This document shows, in pieces, positions 17,206-24,027 of a DNA stretch of 40,848 nt. The stretch lies in contig JAPKYX010000080.1 of NCBI GenBank assembly GCA_026394075.1, forward strand, positions 1 through 40,848, given 5' to 3'. The stretch is from Acidobacteriota bacterium. Lineage in GTDB: Bacteria; Acidobacteriota; Terriglobia; Bryobacterales; Bryobacteraceae. Numbering within the stretch: the stretch's first letter is position 1; the number at the start of each line of letters is the position of its first letter. Both the position numbers and the translations under genes were made by a program. The notes beneath the pieces are model-generated. The model saw only the letters and a list, made by a program, of their open reading frames with translations, was not told where the DNA came from and ran no database searches.

Positions 17206-18714
17206 ATGAAGAGTACACAGCCGAGGTCTGAGGCTGACCAGCAGACTCTGGCCGCTGTTGTTGTAGAGCGTGAGGACGTAGATCTCGTCCGAGTTGAAAA
17301 GAACCTCCAGTCAGTTGGTTTCTTCGCATCTACACCGAGCAAAGAGATTTCCCGGACGGTCTTCCAGATCATCCGCCGGCCGGACGGCCAAAGGATCCAG
17401 GCGAAGGCCGTGATTGAGGGTGTACCCAGCCTGGGTTTGCCCACCACGGCTGATCGAGATAAGTACATGGCTTTCATGAAGGTAGCCATGGATCAACGGG
17501 ATCAGCAGGGCCAAGTGGCCAATCCTGTCCGCTTCTCCGGTGCTGAGCTGATCAAGCTGCTGCGGCTGCGGAAGGGCGGCTTTCACTACGACGAAATCAA
17601 CGATTGGTGCAAGCGCATGGTGGCAACCATCATCATGTCGGAGTCATCGATCTTCCTGGCCGACCGCCGCCAGTATGCCAGCGATACGTTTCACGTCTTC
17701 GACCGGGTGGTGCTTTTCGGCGAGGAGATGAAGGACGGCATCCGATCCGAGTTCTATGAGGTTTATCTTTCGCAGTGGCAGTTGAACAATCTGAATCAGG
17801 GCTACATGCTGCCGCTCGACTTCAATGCCTATCTGAAGCTGAGCCGTGACATAGCCAAGGCGCTGTTCGGCCATCTCAGCGTCTGGTTTTATGCCAGCAA
17901 GGGACAGCCGGTGGAGAAGAAGTATCAGGATTTCTGCCAATTGCTGCATATCCGGGCTTATCCGCATATTTCTAAAGCCCGATCGGTCCTTCAGCCCTCC
18001 CTGAACGAACTGGTGGATATTGGCTATTTGTCCAGCTGGGAGATCGTACACACAAGTCAAGGCGGAGATTTTAAGCTGGTGCTGGCTCCGGGAAACCGGC
18101 TTTTGTCGTTGCCCAGCTTTGCGGGATTTGTGACCTCTGAGGGGCGGGCGGCGCTACAGGCAAGTCTCCCGAATTGGGTCGGTGAGCTGATCGAGCGCGG
18201 TGTAGCTGAGAGGAAGGCCCGGCAATTGGCTCTGGACATCGCGGATTCACAACCGGTGATGGACCAGATCGAGTATGCCGATTCGCTGATCCAGAGTGAC
18301 CGTCGCGGCAAGCTCCAGAACCCGGCCGGCTTCTACATTTGGGCGATCGAGAGCAATTTGGGCGTCCCGGAGCAGTTTGAGACGTCAAATCGGCGGCAAC
18401 TGCGCCAGCAACGTGAACAGGCGGAACTCGATAGTCAGCAACGGCACTGGCGGCTGCTGGAGAAGTACGAATTGGACATCGAACGCCTGATCGAAGATAA
18501 GATTGCCCGGATGACGCCCGAACGGTTAGCGGATGCCATCAAGGAACAAACGCGCAAGCTGCGCCGAGAGCAACCCGACTTTCACCAGCGCTCAAGCGAT
18601 GCCACCAAGCGTGAAGTGGCTCTAGGGATGCTGCGTTCACATCTCCGGGAGAGTACTTCCCTGCCCGGTTTTGAACAGTGGCTCAAAGCTAATCAGCAGT
18701 TGGTGATGTTCTAA
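17206..18714 (+). CDS. repA: Plasmid replication initiator protein, RepA type
   Basis: A 502-residue soluble basic protein without signal or membrane helices. I read it as a 'replication initiator protein A' family member. A variable N-terminus (1-70) is followed by a first winged-helix region (about 105-230, with LIKLLRLRKGGFHYDEINDW and FHVFDRVVLFGEE) and a second (about 230-320, LSRDIAKALFGHLSVWFY then YPHISKARSVLQPSLNELVDIGYL). A charged helical C-terminal part (380-480) is rich in Arg, Glu and Gln. It would bind the iterons just upstream, open the A+T-rich DNA and recruit the host helicase. The ATG at 17206 lies at the end of the A+T-rich segment with a poor ribosome site. An iteron-like sequence lies inside the gene at 18200-18215. 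Confidence 0.8.
   Translation: MKSTQPRSEADQQTLAAVVVEREDVDLVRVEKNLQSVGFFASTPSKEISRTVFQIIRRPDGQRIQAKAVIEGVPSLGLPTTADRDKYMAFMKVAMDQRDQQGQVANPVRFSGAELIKLLRLRKGGFHYDEINDWCKRMVATIIMSESSIFLADRRQYASDTFHVFDRVVLFGEEMKDGIRSEFYEVYLSQWQLNNLNQGYMLPLDFNAYLKLSRDIAKALFGHLSVWFYASKGQPVEKKYQDFCQLLHIRAYPHISKARSVLQPSLNELVDIGYLSSWEIVHTSQGGDFKLVLAPGNRLLSLPSFAGFVTSEGRAALQASLPNWVGELIERGVAERKARQLALDIADSQPVMDQIEYADSLIQSDRRGKLQNPAGFYIWAIESNLGVPEQFETSNRRQLRQQREQAELDSQQRHWRLLEKYELDIERLIEDKIARMTPERLADAIKEQTRKLRREQPDFHQRSSDATKREVALGMLRSHLRESTSLPGFEQWLKANQQLVMF
18200..18215 (+). repeat. Iteron-like sequence inside the rep gene
   Basis: GTGTAGCTGAGAGGAA matches the iteron consensus at 13 of 16 positions and has the same orientation as the array. 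It lies in coding DNA about 1.1 kb from the array, so it may be chance or a titration/looping site. Confidence 0.35.
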
Positions 18715-18735
18715 CGGGATAGCTTCCCAGTGGGG

Positions 18736-19209
18736 CTACCGGGGCAGCGGAAAGTTCTTTAGGTGCTGTTCCAAGGCTTCGACGACGATGTCGGTCATCG
18801 CGATCCGGTAGTGATGAGCGACATCAACCAATTGATTATAAAGCGGTAACGGCAACCGATAGGTAGCGCTTTGGGAGGGATCGCCGCGGCGTGGCCCAGA
18901 GCGGGGCACGAGTTTAGTGCCTGAGCCCAGCGACGCTTCAGCAGGCTGTACAGGCGCCAGCTGTACAGCTGTACCCGATGGGCTGGACACAAAGGCGGTG
19001 TCTGCTAGTGCGGAATCGAGCTGTACAGCTACTGGCTGTACAGGCAGTGCGATGCTGTCTAGCTGTACAGTTGATTGCTGCAGCCGCGGGGGCTCTACTG
19101 CCGGCGGCAAGACCGCAGCCTCCAGGAGTGGCGAAACGGTTGGCATGTCGCGGGCCGGCAAGTCGTGCCGAACCAATTGGGTTAGGCTCGGGCGGGGACT
19201 CTTAGACAT
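18736..19209 (-). CDS. Small ribbon-helix-helix protein, putative centromere-binding partition protein
   Basis: A 157-residue protein with a long low-complexity N-terminus (1-105, rich in Pro, Ala and Val-Gln pairs) and a compact C-terminal domain (about 113-157) reading YRLPLPLYNQLVDVA, then RIAMTDIVVEALEQHL. That domain is the strand plus two helices of a MetJ/Arc-type ribbon-helix-helix fold. With a ParA gene directly upstream, overlapping by 28 bases, it fits the ParG/ParB-like partner of small type Ib ParA systems, which binds centromere repeats as a dimer. The start is firm: GGAGGT (revcomp of 19216-19221) lies 6 bases before the ATG at 19209. Five CTGTACAG palindromes sit inside the N-terminal coding part, each read as NCT-GTA-CAG (Val-Gln). 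Binding to them is inferred. Confidence 0.7.
   Translation of the reverse strand: MSKSPRPSLTQLVRHDLPARDMPTVSPLLEAAVLPPAVEPPRLQQSTVQLDSIALPVQPVAVQLDSALADTAFVSSPSGTAVQLAPVQPAEASLGSGTKLVPRSGPRRGDPSQSATYRLPLPLYNQLVDVAHHYRIAMTDIVVEALEQHLKNFPLPR
18946..19070. promoter_or_regulatory. Five CTGTACAG palindromes inside the ribbon-helix-helix gene (candidate centromere)
   Basis: Perfect sites lie at 18946, 18961, 19021, 19036 and 19063, with a partial site (CTGTACCC) at 18969. Steps are 15, 60, 15 and 27 bases, all multiples of three, so every copy is read in one frame. Two longer palindromes AGCTGTACAGCT are present (18959-18970 and 19019-19030). Use of GTA for valine and NCT before it is constant across copies, which suggests selection on DNA, not only protein. 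A parS-like or operator role is inferred. Confidence 0.6.
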
Positions 19210-19874
19210 TCAAGCACCTCCATGGTGAGTTGGCGGACTTCTTCGGCCCCCTTGGAGCCGGGCTCATAACGCAAGATGGTCTGTCCAGTGCCGGGAGACT
19301 CCTTGTAGGCTGTCCGGTCACTCAATTCCGCTTGCAAGACGCGAATGGATACCTCAGTTGAGGTGAAAAACGCCACGGCTGCTTCGCGGGCTTCGGTGGC
19401 CAGGCGAGAGCGGTTGGTCGGCTTGCGGTTCACGACGATCAGCGCTTGCAGATCCGGCCGGAATGCCGCCACTTGTTGGAGCAATGGCAGGACCATCTGT
19501 GAGGCCTCGTAATCGAGGAATGTGGGTTGCACGGGAACCAGAACAAACTGGCTGGCCAAAACGGCCCCAATGGTGATGCCCCCTTGGCCGCTGGCATCGG
19601 CCAGCCCGGGCGGACAATCGATGAGGATGATCTCGTAGTCCAGGTTCATACCCGGCAAATCCTTGTGCAGACCGGGGCGGGCCATCGAAATGATGTCGAA
19701 GCCGAGTTGATTCTCCTCCTGGCGATTGCGCCATTTGGTTGCACTTTGTTGAGGGTCGGCATCGATCACCAGGACGCGATAGCCTGCTTCGTGGAGGCCG
19801 CCGGCCAGGTTCATGGTGACGGTGGTTTTACCCGCGCCACCCTTCTGGTTGGCAATAGAAATAACAGCTGGCAT
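19182..19874 (-). CDS. parA: ParA-family partition ATPase
   Basis: A deviant Walker ATPase of about 230 residues without an N-terminal helix-turn-helix, as in small (type Ib) plasmid ParA proteins. From the ATG at 19872-19874 it reads MPAVISIANQKGGAGKTT, with the KGGAGKT Walker A and both lysines, then DADPQQSATKW (A') and IILIDCPPG (Walker B). It would drive plasmid segregation by ATP-dependent binding to the nucleoid. The frame also opens from a TTG at 19913, but the 13 extra residues come from the site-rich leader and do not look like ParA. Two CTGTACA(G/C) sites lie 5-28 bases upstream of the chosen start, where binding would block expression, suggesting autoregulation. It overlaps the ribbon-helix-helix gene and follows a helix-turn-helix gene. 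Confidence 0.88.
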   Translation of the reverse strand: MPAVISIANQKGGAGKTTVTMNLAGGLHEAGYRVLVIDADPQQSATKWRNRQEENQLGFDIISMARPGLHKDLPGMNLDYEIILIDCPPGLADASGQGGITIGAVLASQFVLVPVQPTFLDYEASQMVLPLLQQVAAFRPDLQALIVVNRKPTNRSRLATEAREAAVAFFTSTEVSIRVLQAELSDRTAYKESPGTGQTILRYEPGSKGAEEVRQLTMEVLECLRVPARA

Positions 19875-19878
19875 CTGT

Positions 19879-19953
19879 CTGTACAGCATGTCAGCTGTAC
19901 ACCGAAAATACAAGAGGCTTTCTAGCTGTATGACTGGCGGTACAGCTGTACAG
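19879..19953. promoter_or_regulatory. CTGTACAG operator-like cluster ahead of parA
   Basis: Perfect sites are at 19879-19886 and 19946-19953, with imperfect ones at 19895-19902 (CTGTACAC), 19926 (CTGTATGA) and 19939 (GGTACAG). They cover the short gap before parA and the last codons of the preceding gene. The position fits an operator controlling parA and the ribbon-helix-helix gene. Confidence 0.55.
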
Positions 19954-20449
19954 CCGCATCGGTGCTCTCGGTGACTACTTCGAAACCTTCCAGGTCATTA
20001 CTAATGGCCAGGGCTAAGGCGAGGAGCTTTTCCATGGCCTCACGAGAGGTGGTGAAGTGGACGGCAATACGACCTGGCGTTAGCTCGATCCCTGCGGGCA
20101 GGGAAGTTAACTGCTGCTGGATGATCCGGGCTGGGGCCTCGACCGGGAGACGCGGCGTGCGAGCCCATTGTTCCAGTTGACGCGCCAGACGCAGACGGCG
20201 CTGGTGTTCCATGCCGGCCGGTTCTCCGGCGGCGGTTGCCGACAGGAACTGCCGCAGACGATCGCGTTCCACCAGTAGATTGCGCCCGATCAGGCGATTG
20301 GCGAGAGGCTTCATCAACTGCTGGGCGCGGCGACGCCCGACACCGAGCAGAGTCTGTAGCATCTGACGGTCAATCCAAGGGCTCTCCAATGCCTCCAGTG
20401 CCGCTAGGGCTTCCGGAATTGAGCCGTACCATGTTGGTTTATCAGGCAT
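19922..20449 (-). CDS. Uncharacterised helix-turn-helix protein of the par cassette
   Basis: A 175-residue protein of a family I do not recognise. Residues 26-55 (WIDRQMLQTLLGVGRRRAQQ then LMKPL) look like a winged or simple helix-turn-helix, followed by a basic, arginine-rich helix (80-100) and an alpha/beta C-terminal part ending with VQLYRQSYS. There is no signal or membrane segment. It is the first gene of the leftward cassette, about 48 bases before parA, and its last codons carry CTGTACAG and CTGTAC sites. It could be a regulator of the cassette, a third partition component, or a copy-control factor. It is divergent from the tyrosine recombinase, so it may also act on that promoter. Function unknown. 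Confidence 0.6.
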   Translation of the reverse strand: MPDKPTWYGSIPEALAALEALESPWIDRQMLQTLLGVGRRRAQQLMKPLANRLIGRNLLVERDRLRQFLSATAAGEPAGMEHQRRLRLARQLEQWARTPRLPVEAPARIIQQQLTSLPAGIELTPGRIAVHFTTSREAMEKLLALALAISNDLEGFEVVTESTDAAVQLYRQSYS

Positions 20450-20490
20450 TGTGGACTTTGCCAGTCAGCATACTATAGGCGGTGCGATGG

Positions 20491-20504
20491 TGCGCATGTG
20501 CGCA
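20491..20504. promoter_or_regulatory. Palindromic element in the par-recombinase divergent region
   Basis: TGCGCATGTGCGCA consists of two TGCGCA half-sites around a 2-base centre. It lies in the 103-base gap between the helix-turn-helix gene and the recombinase gene, where divergent promoters are expected. An operator role is possible. Confidence 0.35.
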
Positions 20505-20527
20505 ATACGGCTCGAAGTTAATAGGTG

Positions 20528-20545
20528 TGATAAAGAACGTTATCA
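20528..20545. promoter_or_regulatory. Inverted repeat TGATAA-N6-TTATCA before the recombinase start
   Basis: Perfect 6-base arms (20528-20533 and 20540-20545) flank a 6-base centre AGAACG, ending 7 bases before the ATG of the tyrosine recombinase. The arm-spacer geometry resembles a short Xer/integrase core site. Equally it could be an operator covering the ribosome-binding region. Confidence 0.4.
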
Positions 20546-20552
20546 TTCATAT

Positions 20553-21503
20553 ATGTCGACTCCAATCCAGATAGTTTCCGTACCTGCTGCGGCCGAACTG
20601 TTTCACTCCACGCGGCTGAGTGCTCAACGGACGGCCGAGTTTTTTGCGGCGCACATCCGCAACCGGCACACACGCCAGGCGTACCTGCGGGCGGTGAGTG
20701 ACTTCGCGATCTGGTGCCGAGGGCAGGGAAGTGGTTCTTTGGTGGCTATCCAGCCAATCGAAGTGGCGGCGTGGGTGGAGGATCTGCAGCGACGCCTCTC
20801 GCCGCCAACCGTGAAGCAGTATCTGGCGGCGCTGCGGATGCTATTCGATTGGCTGGTGGTGGGCCAGGTGCTGCCGACTAATCCAGCCAGCGTTGTTCGT
20901 GGACCGCGCTACTCCGTCAAGAGGGGAAAAACAACAGTGCTGTCTGCGGAGGAGGTGCGGAGTCTGATGGACGCCATCGAGACTGATACCGCTATCGGGC
21001 AGCGGGATCGAGCATTGATCGGGTTGCTGGTCTATACGTTTGCGCGGGTGGGAGCCGCCATTCAGCTGCGCCAGGAAGACATCTACCATCAGGGGAGGCG
21101 TCTTTGGGTGCGTTTGCACGAGAAGGGGGGTAAGGAGCACGAAATGCCCTGCCATCACCGATTGGAGCAATATCTGGACGATTACCTCCAAGCGGTGCCA
21201 GGGAAACCCAAAGGCTGGTTGTTCCGCACCACGATGGGGCGCAGCGGGAAGTTGACCGAGCGGCCGATGGCGCAACCTGATGTCTACCGGATGATCCAGC
21301 GGCGGGCTGAACGCGCCGGGCTAGAGACTCGGATCTGCTGCCACACGTTTCGGGCCACTGGGATCACCGAGTACCTGCGCCATGGCGGCCGGCTGGAAGT
21401 GGCGCAACAGATGGCTAATCATGAAAGCGCCCGCACCACGGGCCTCTATGACCGGCGCCTCGATCTGGTCACCTTGGATGAAGTGGAACGGATCGTGTTC
21501 TAG
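20553..21503 (+). CDS. Tyrosine recombinase, XerC/D-like
   Basis: A 316-residue site-specific recombinase of normal Xer length. The N-terminal core-binding SAM-like domain covers residues 25-115 (HTRQAYLRAVSDFAIWC). The catalytic domain has all six expected residues: Arg165 (TFARVGA), Lys191 (HEKGGKEH), His264 and Arg267 (CHTFRATG), His290 (ANHESARTTG) and Tyr299 (GLYDRR). The frame opens 34 codons earlier, but the ATG at 20553 precedes the first homologous-looking residues. Next to rep and par genes it most likely resolves plasmid multimers. It could instead be the integrase that put this module into a chromosome. It is divergent from the par cassette, and its stop is 6 bases from the stop of the convergent O-antigen ligase gene. 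Confidence 0.88.
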   Translation: MSTPIQIVSVPAAAELFHSTRLSAQRTAEFFAAHIRNRHTRQAYLRAVSDFAIWCRGQGSGSLVAIQPIEVAAWVEDLQRRLSPPTVKQYLAALRMLFDWLVVGQVLPTNPASVVRGPRYSVKRGKTTVLSAEEVRSLMDAIETDTAIGQRDRALIGLLVYTFARVGAAIQLRQEDIYHQGRRLWVRLHEKGGKEHEMPCHHRLEQYLDDYLQAVPGKPKGWLFRTTMGRSGKLTERPMAQPDVYRMIQRRAERAGLETRICCHTFRATGITEYLRHGGRLEVAQQMANHESARTTGLYDRRLDLVTLDEVERIVF

Positions 21504-21509
21504 CCCGCG

Positions 21510-22901
21510 TTAGCGAATACGGCTGAGAGCCGGTATGGGCGCGAGTGAAGCAAGCGGCACGGGGTTTGAGACGCTGCGACTGGCTGGGGTCATGTACTCG
21601 GCCTTGGCGGCCCTTTCCAAGGCGACGGCCAGACCGCTAATGATGAAGATCAATCCGGTGTAGGCAAGGCTTAAGAAGAACATCCCCACCATCAAGGTCA
21701 CTAGCGACATCTGGAGGTATATGCCTCCCTGCCGGATGTCCTCAGCGTCCTTGTCACCCGGTCGCACGGACATTTTCGCGACTCGGGCGGTCGCGCCAAA
21801 CGCCGAGAAGACTGCTCCTAAAAAGAACACCAAGGCCGGGATACCGCACTCGCTCGATACTTCGGTGTAGCTGTTGTGGGTCACGTGCCAGGCGGCTTTT
21901 CTATTCTGGGCCACGGATTCCGCGTTCTCGGCGACTTGGAACTGACCAGGGCCGACGCCGACGATGGGGTTGTAGAAAGTAAACTCCAGGCTTTTGAGGA
22001 ACAGGTAGGTCCGGCCATCAGTGGAGCCTTCTGCCGCCGCCTCGTCGTCATCGGCGGGACCTTGTTCGGAACTGAGTCCGGGGATGGTGGCAAAGCGCTT
22101 AAGCAAACGATCCGAGGACGTAGCCAAGACCGCCACGCCAACAACCATCAGTGCGATCATTTGCATCTTCTTAAATCCGCTGGCGCGGATAAAGTAGAGC
22201 ACCAGCATCACCGTCAATGCCAGCATGCCGGCGCGCGACCCCGTCCGGTAGGCCACATAAAGAATCGTTGGCACAAAACAAAGCGGCAACAGTTTGCCTA
22301 CGGTGCCGCGGGCATTACGGGACATAAGCCAAAGCATGGGCATGCCCATCAGAACCGCCAGGCACAACGTATTGGAGTCACTTAAAGTACCGCCATCCAT
22401 GGCCAGGCGTCCTCGGGCGCTCACCGTGCCCTTGAATATTGCAGCAACACTCGCCGCACCCATGCCAATACCGATACCGTAGATCATCCGCAGAGCCCAT
22501 TTGCCCGTTACAGTGAGTGCGACAATAGCACCCATTATCGACAACGACCGGAAGACGGAAGTGACGGTTTCGACGCTGCCTCCACGCCAAACGCTGAACG
22601 GCAGACTGATCAATGTCCACAAGGCGAAGGCCGTAAAGAAGGCTCCTGCCCGGGTGGCGAAGAATGAGAACACCCCGCCGGTAATCAACGCCATTGCGAA
22701 CCACACCAAGTTGAGCAAAAGGGTGATCTTCAGAGCGCCCAAGCCGCTGATCTCGAGTGTGCGGCTGAGGTAGAAGAAAACGTAGAACAGCAGCGCGAAA
22801 TAGCCGATCTTTTGAAGACTATCGGGCTCCTTGAAATGGCCCAAGCCGGATACTGGCACAGTGGAAGGGCGTCCGTTTGCGGCAGCTAAGGGCAGGGTCA
22901 T
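21510..22901 (-). CDS. O-antigen polymerase/ligase family protein (Wzy/WaaL-like)
   Basis: A 463-residue inner-membrane protein with about 11-12 hydrophobic helices and one large periplasmic loop (about 265-355). The loop contains PIVGVGPGQFQ and the HVTHNSYTEVSSECG segment, the H-N-x-Y-x-E signature of the O-antigen ligase/polymerase family (Wzy_C). It should polymerise lipid-linked repeat units outside the membrane, or ligate the glycan. With a Wzx-type flippase and a WecA-type starter in the window the polymerase role is the better guess. The gene sits directly beside the replication module. The ATG at 22901 precedes a 30-residue cytoplasmic tail. Confidence 0.85.
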   Translation of the reverse strand: MTLPLAAANGRPSTVPVSGLGHFKEPDSLQKIGYFALLFYVFFYLSRTLEISGLGALKITLLLNLVWFAMALITGGVFSFFATRAGAFFTAFALWTLISLPFSVWRGGSVETVTSVFRSLSIMGAIVALTVTGKWALRMIYGIGIGMGAASVAAIFKGTVSARGRLAMDGGTLSDSNTLCLAVLMGMPMLWLMSRNARGTVGKLLPLCFVPTILYVAYRTGSRAGMLALTVMLVLYFIRASGFKKMQMIALMVVGVAVLATSSDRLLKRFATIPGLSSEQGPADDDEAAAEGSTDGRTYLFLKSLEFTFYNPIVGVGPGQFQVAENAESVAQNRKAAWHVTHNSYTEVSSECGIPALVFFLGAVFSAFGATARVAKMSVRPGDKDAEDIRQGGIYLQMSLVTLMVGMFFLSLAYTGLIFIISGLAVALERAAKAEYMTPASRSVSNPVPLASLAPIPALSRIR

Positions 22902-23133
22902 AGTCGGGTTAAATCCCTGTCGAGGCCTTCAACTGCAAGCAACATGCTGTCCATACAATTTCGAACTTTCCGATGACGGGTCTCAATTCTACTTTTCGGC
23001 AGCTGAACTGAATATCGGATCTCACAATGCCGGTACTGCTGAGCATTCGGGACTCTCCCGCAGGGGAACCTCTGTCTCCATGGTAGTCGGATTGTGCCCG
23101 GGCCGGACCCAGCCACTCCCGCCGATCTGAATT

Positions 23134-23886
23134 CTAAACGGACTCGGTAACCACTTCGGGCTCAGGAGTGGGCCGCAGGTCCTTGACGATTCGAGCCGGG
23201 TTGCCGGCGACTACGTGATAGGCGGGAACGTCCCGGGTGACCACGCTCAGCGCGCCCACAATCGCGCCTTCTCCCACGGTGACACCTTTTAGAATGCAGG
23301 CGCTATTGCCAATCCAGGCTTTGTTGCCGATGTGCACCGGCTTGGTGCTCTCTTGCCCCGGCGGCTCATGGCGAATGCGGCGGTCCGCATCAATGGGATG
23401 CCCATCATTGTCCGCAATGCGAACAGAACCGGCAATCAGCACATCATCGCCAATGGTCACTTCTCTGTTCACTGAAATCACAGTGCCGTGCCCGATCGAC
23501 GAGCGATTGCCCACCACCAGGCGCGGATTATCGAAAACGCGGCCGCTGATAATGCTGATCTTCCCGCTGATCTGAACATTGTCGCCCAGATAAATCTGGC
23601 TATGGCCGATCACTTCCGGCAGCAATTCGATGCCGAGGTTCTTTCCCACTTCGGTACAGCGGGCCACAAACAACGGGTAACGGTAGAGGGCCGTCAAACA
23701 GAACGTGAACACGGTTAGGGCAATGAAGTGAGCCTGGTAGAGAAAGCCAAATAGCGGCTTCAGCGGTCCCGGAGAGATGCCGCCCCCGTAGAGCACGCGC
23801 TTGGCAATGCTGCGCAGAAAACGAAAAAATGGTGTTTCCCCGCGGCGCAGTTTAAGCAGAAAGGTGTTCATTAAAGAACGAGCCAC
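23134..23886 (-). CDS. Hexapeptide-repeat (left-handed beta-helix) acyltransferase
   Basis: A 250-residue protein of the serine-acetyltransferase/WbbJ-like group. Residues 35-75 include a hydrophobic stretch (FIALTVFTFCLTALYRYPLF) that may anchor it to the membrane. From about residue 90 isoleucine- and valine-rich hexapeptide turns follow (IYLGDNVQISGKISI, RSSIGHGTVISV with the likely catalytic His, VHIGNKAWIGNSACIL). The closing VVTRDVPAYHVVAGNPARIV is the typical C-terminal cap of these enzymes. It likely transfers an acetyl group from acetyl-CoA to a hydroxyl or amino group of the repeat unit. It shares strand with the polymerase gene, 232 bases apart, and with the FN3/beta-helix gene upstream. 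Confidence 0.88.
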   Translation of the reverse strand: MARSLMNTFLLKLRRGETPFFRFLRSIAKRVLYGGGISPGPLKPLFGFLYQAHFIALTVFTFCLTALYRYPLFVARCTEVGKNLGIELLPEVIGHSQIYLGDNVQISGKISIISGRVFDNPRLVVGNRSSIGHGTVISVNREVTIGDDVLIAGSVRIADNDGHPIDADRRIRHEPPGQESTKPVHIGNKAWIGNSACILKGVTVGEGAIVGALSVVTRDVPAYHVVAGNPARIVKDLRPTPEPEVVTESV

Positions 23887-24027
23887 TGCCCAACGTGGCC
23901 CACTTCTTCTATTGTCGGCGATTTATCCTCAGAGCGTGAATCTGTTGCGACGCTCAAATGGTGGCGGATTCTACTGGGCCACCCGGCCTCGCGAAAGGCG
24001 GGCCGGATGGCCATCTGTGGCTGGGCG

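Noticed and set aside
18715-18735. Terminator between convergent rep and ribbon-helix-helix genes
   Set aside because: Only an imperfect short stem with no T-run could be drawn in the 21-base gap.
20451-20552. N-terminal extension of the tyrosine recombinase
   Set aside because: The 34 extra residues come from the promoter/operator gap with its palindromes and lack family similarity; the ATG at 20553 fits Xer length.
16474-21509. Attachment-site direct repeats flanking the rep/par module
   Set aside because: I compared both edges by eye and found no matching direct repeat, so excision boundaries cannot be supported.
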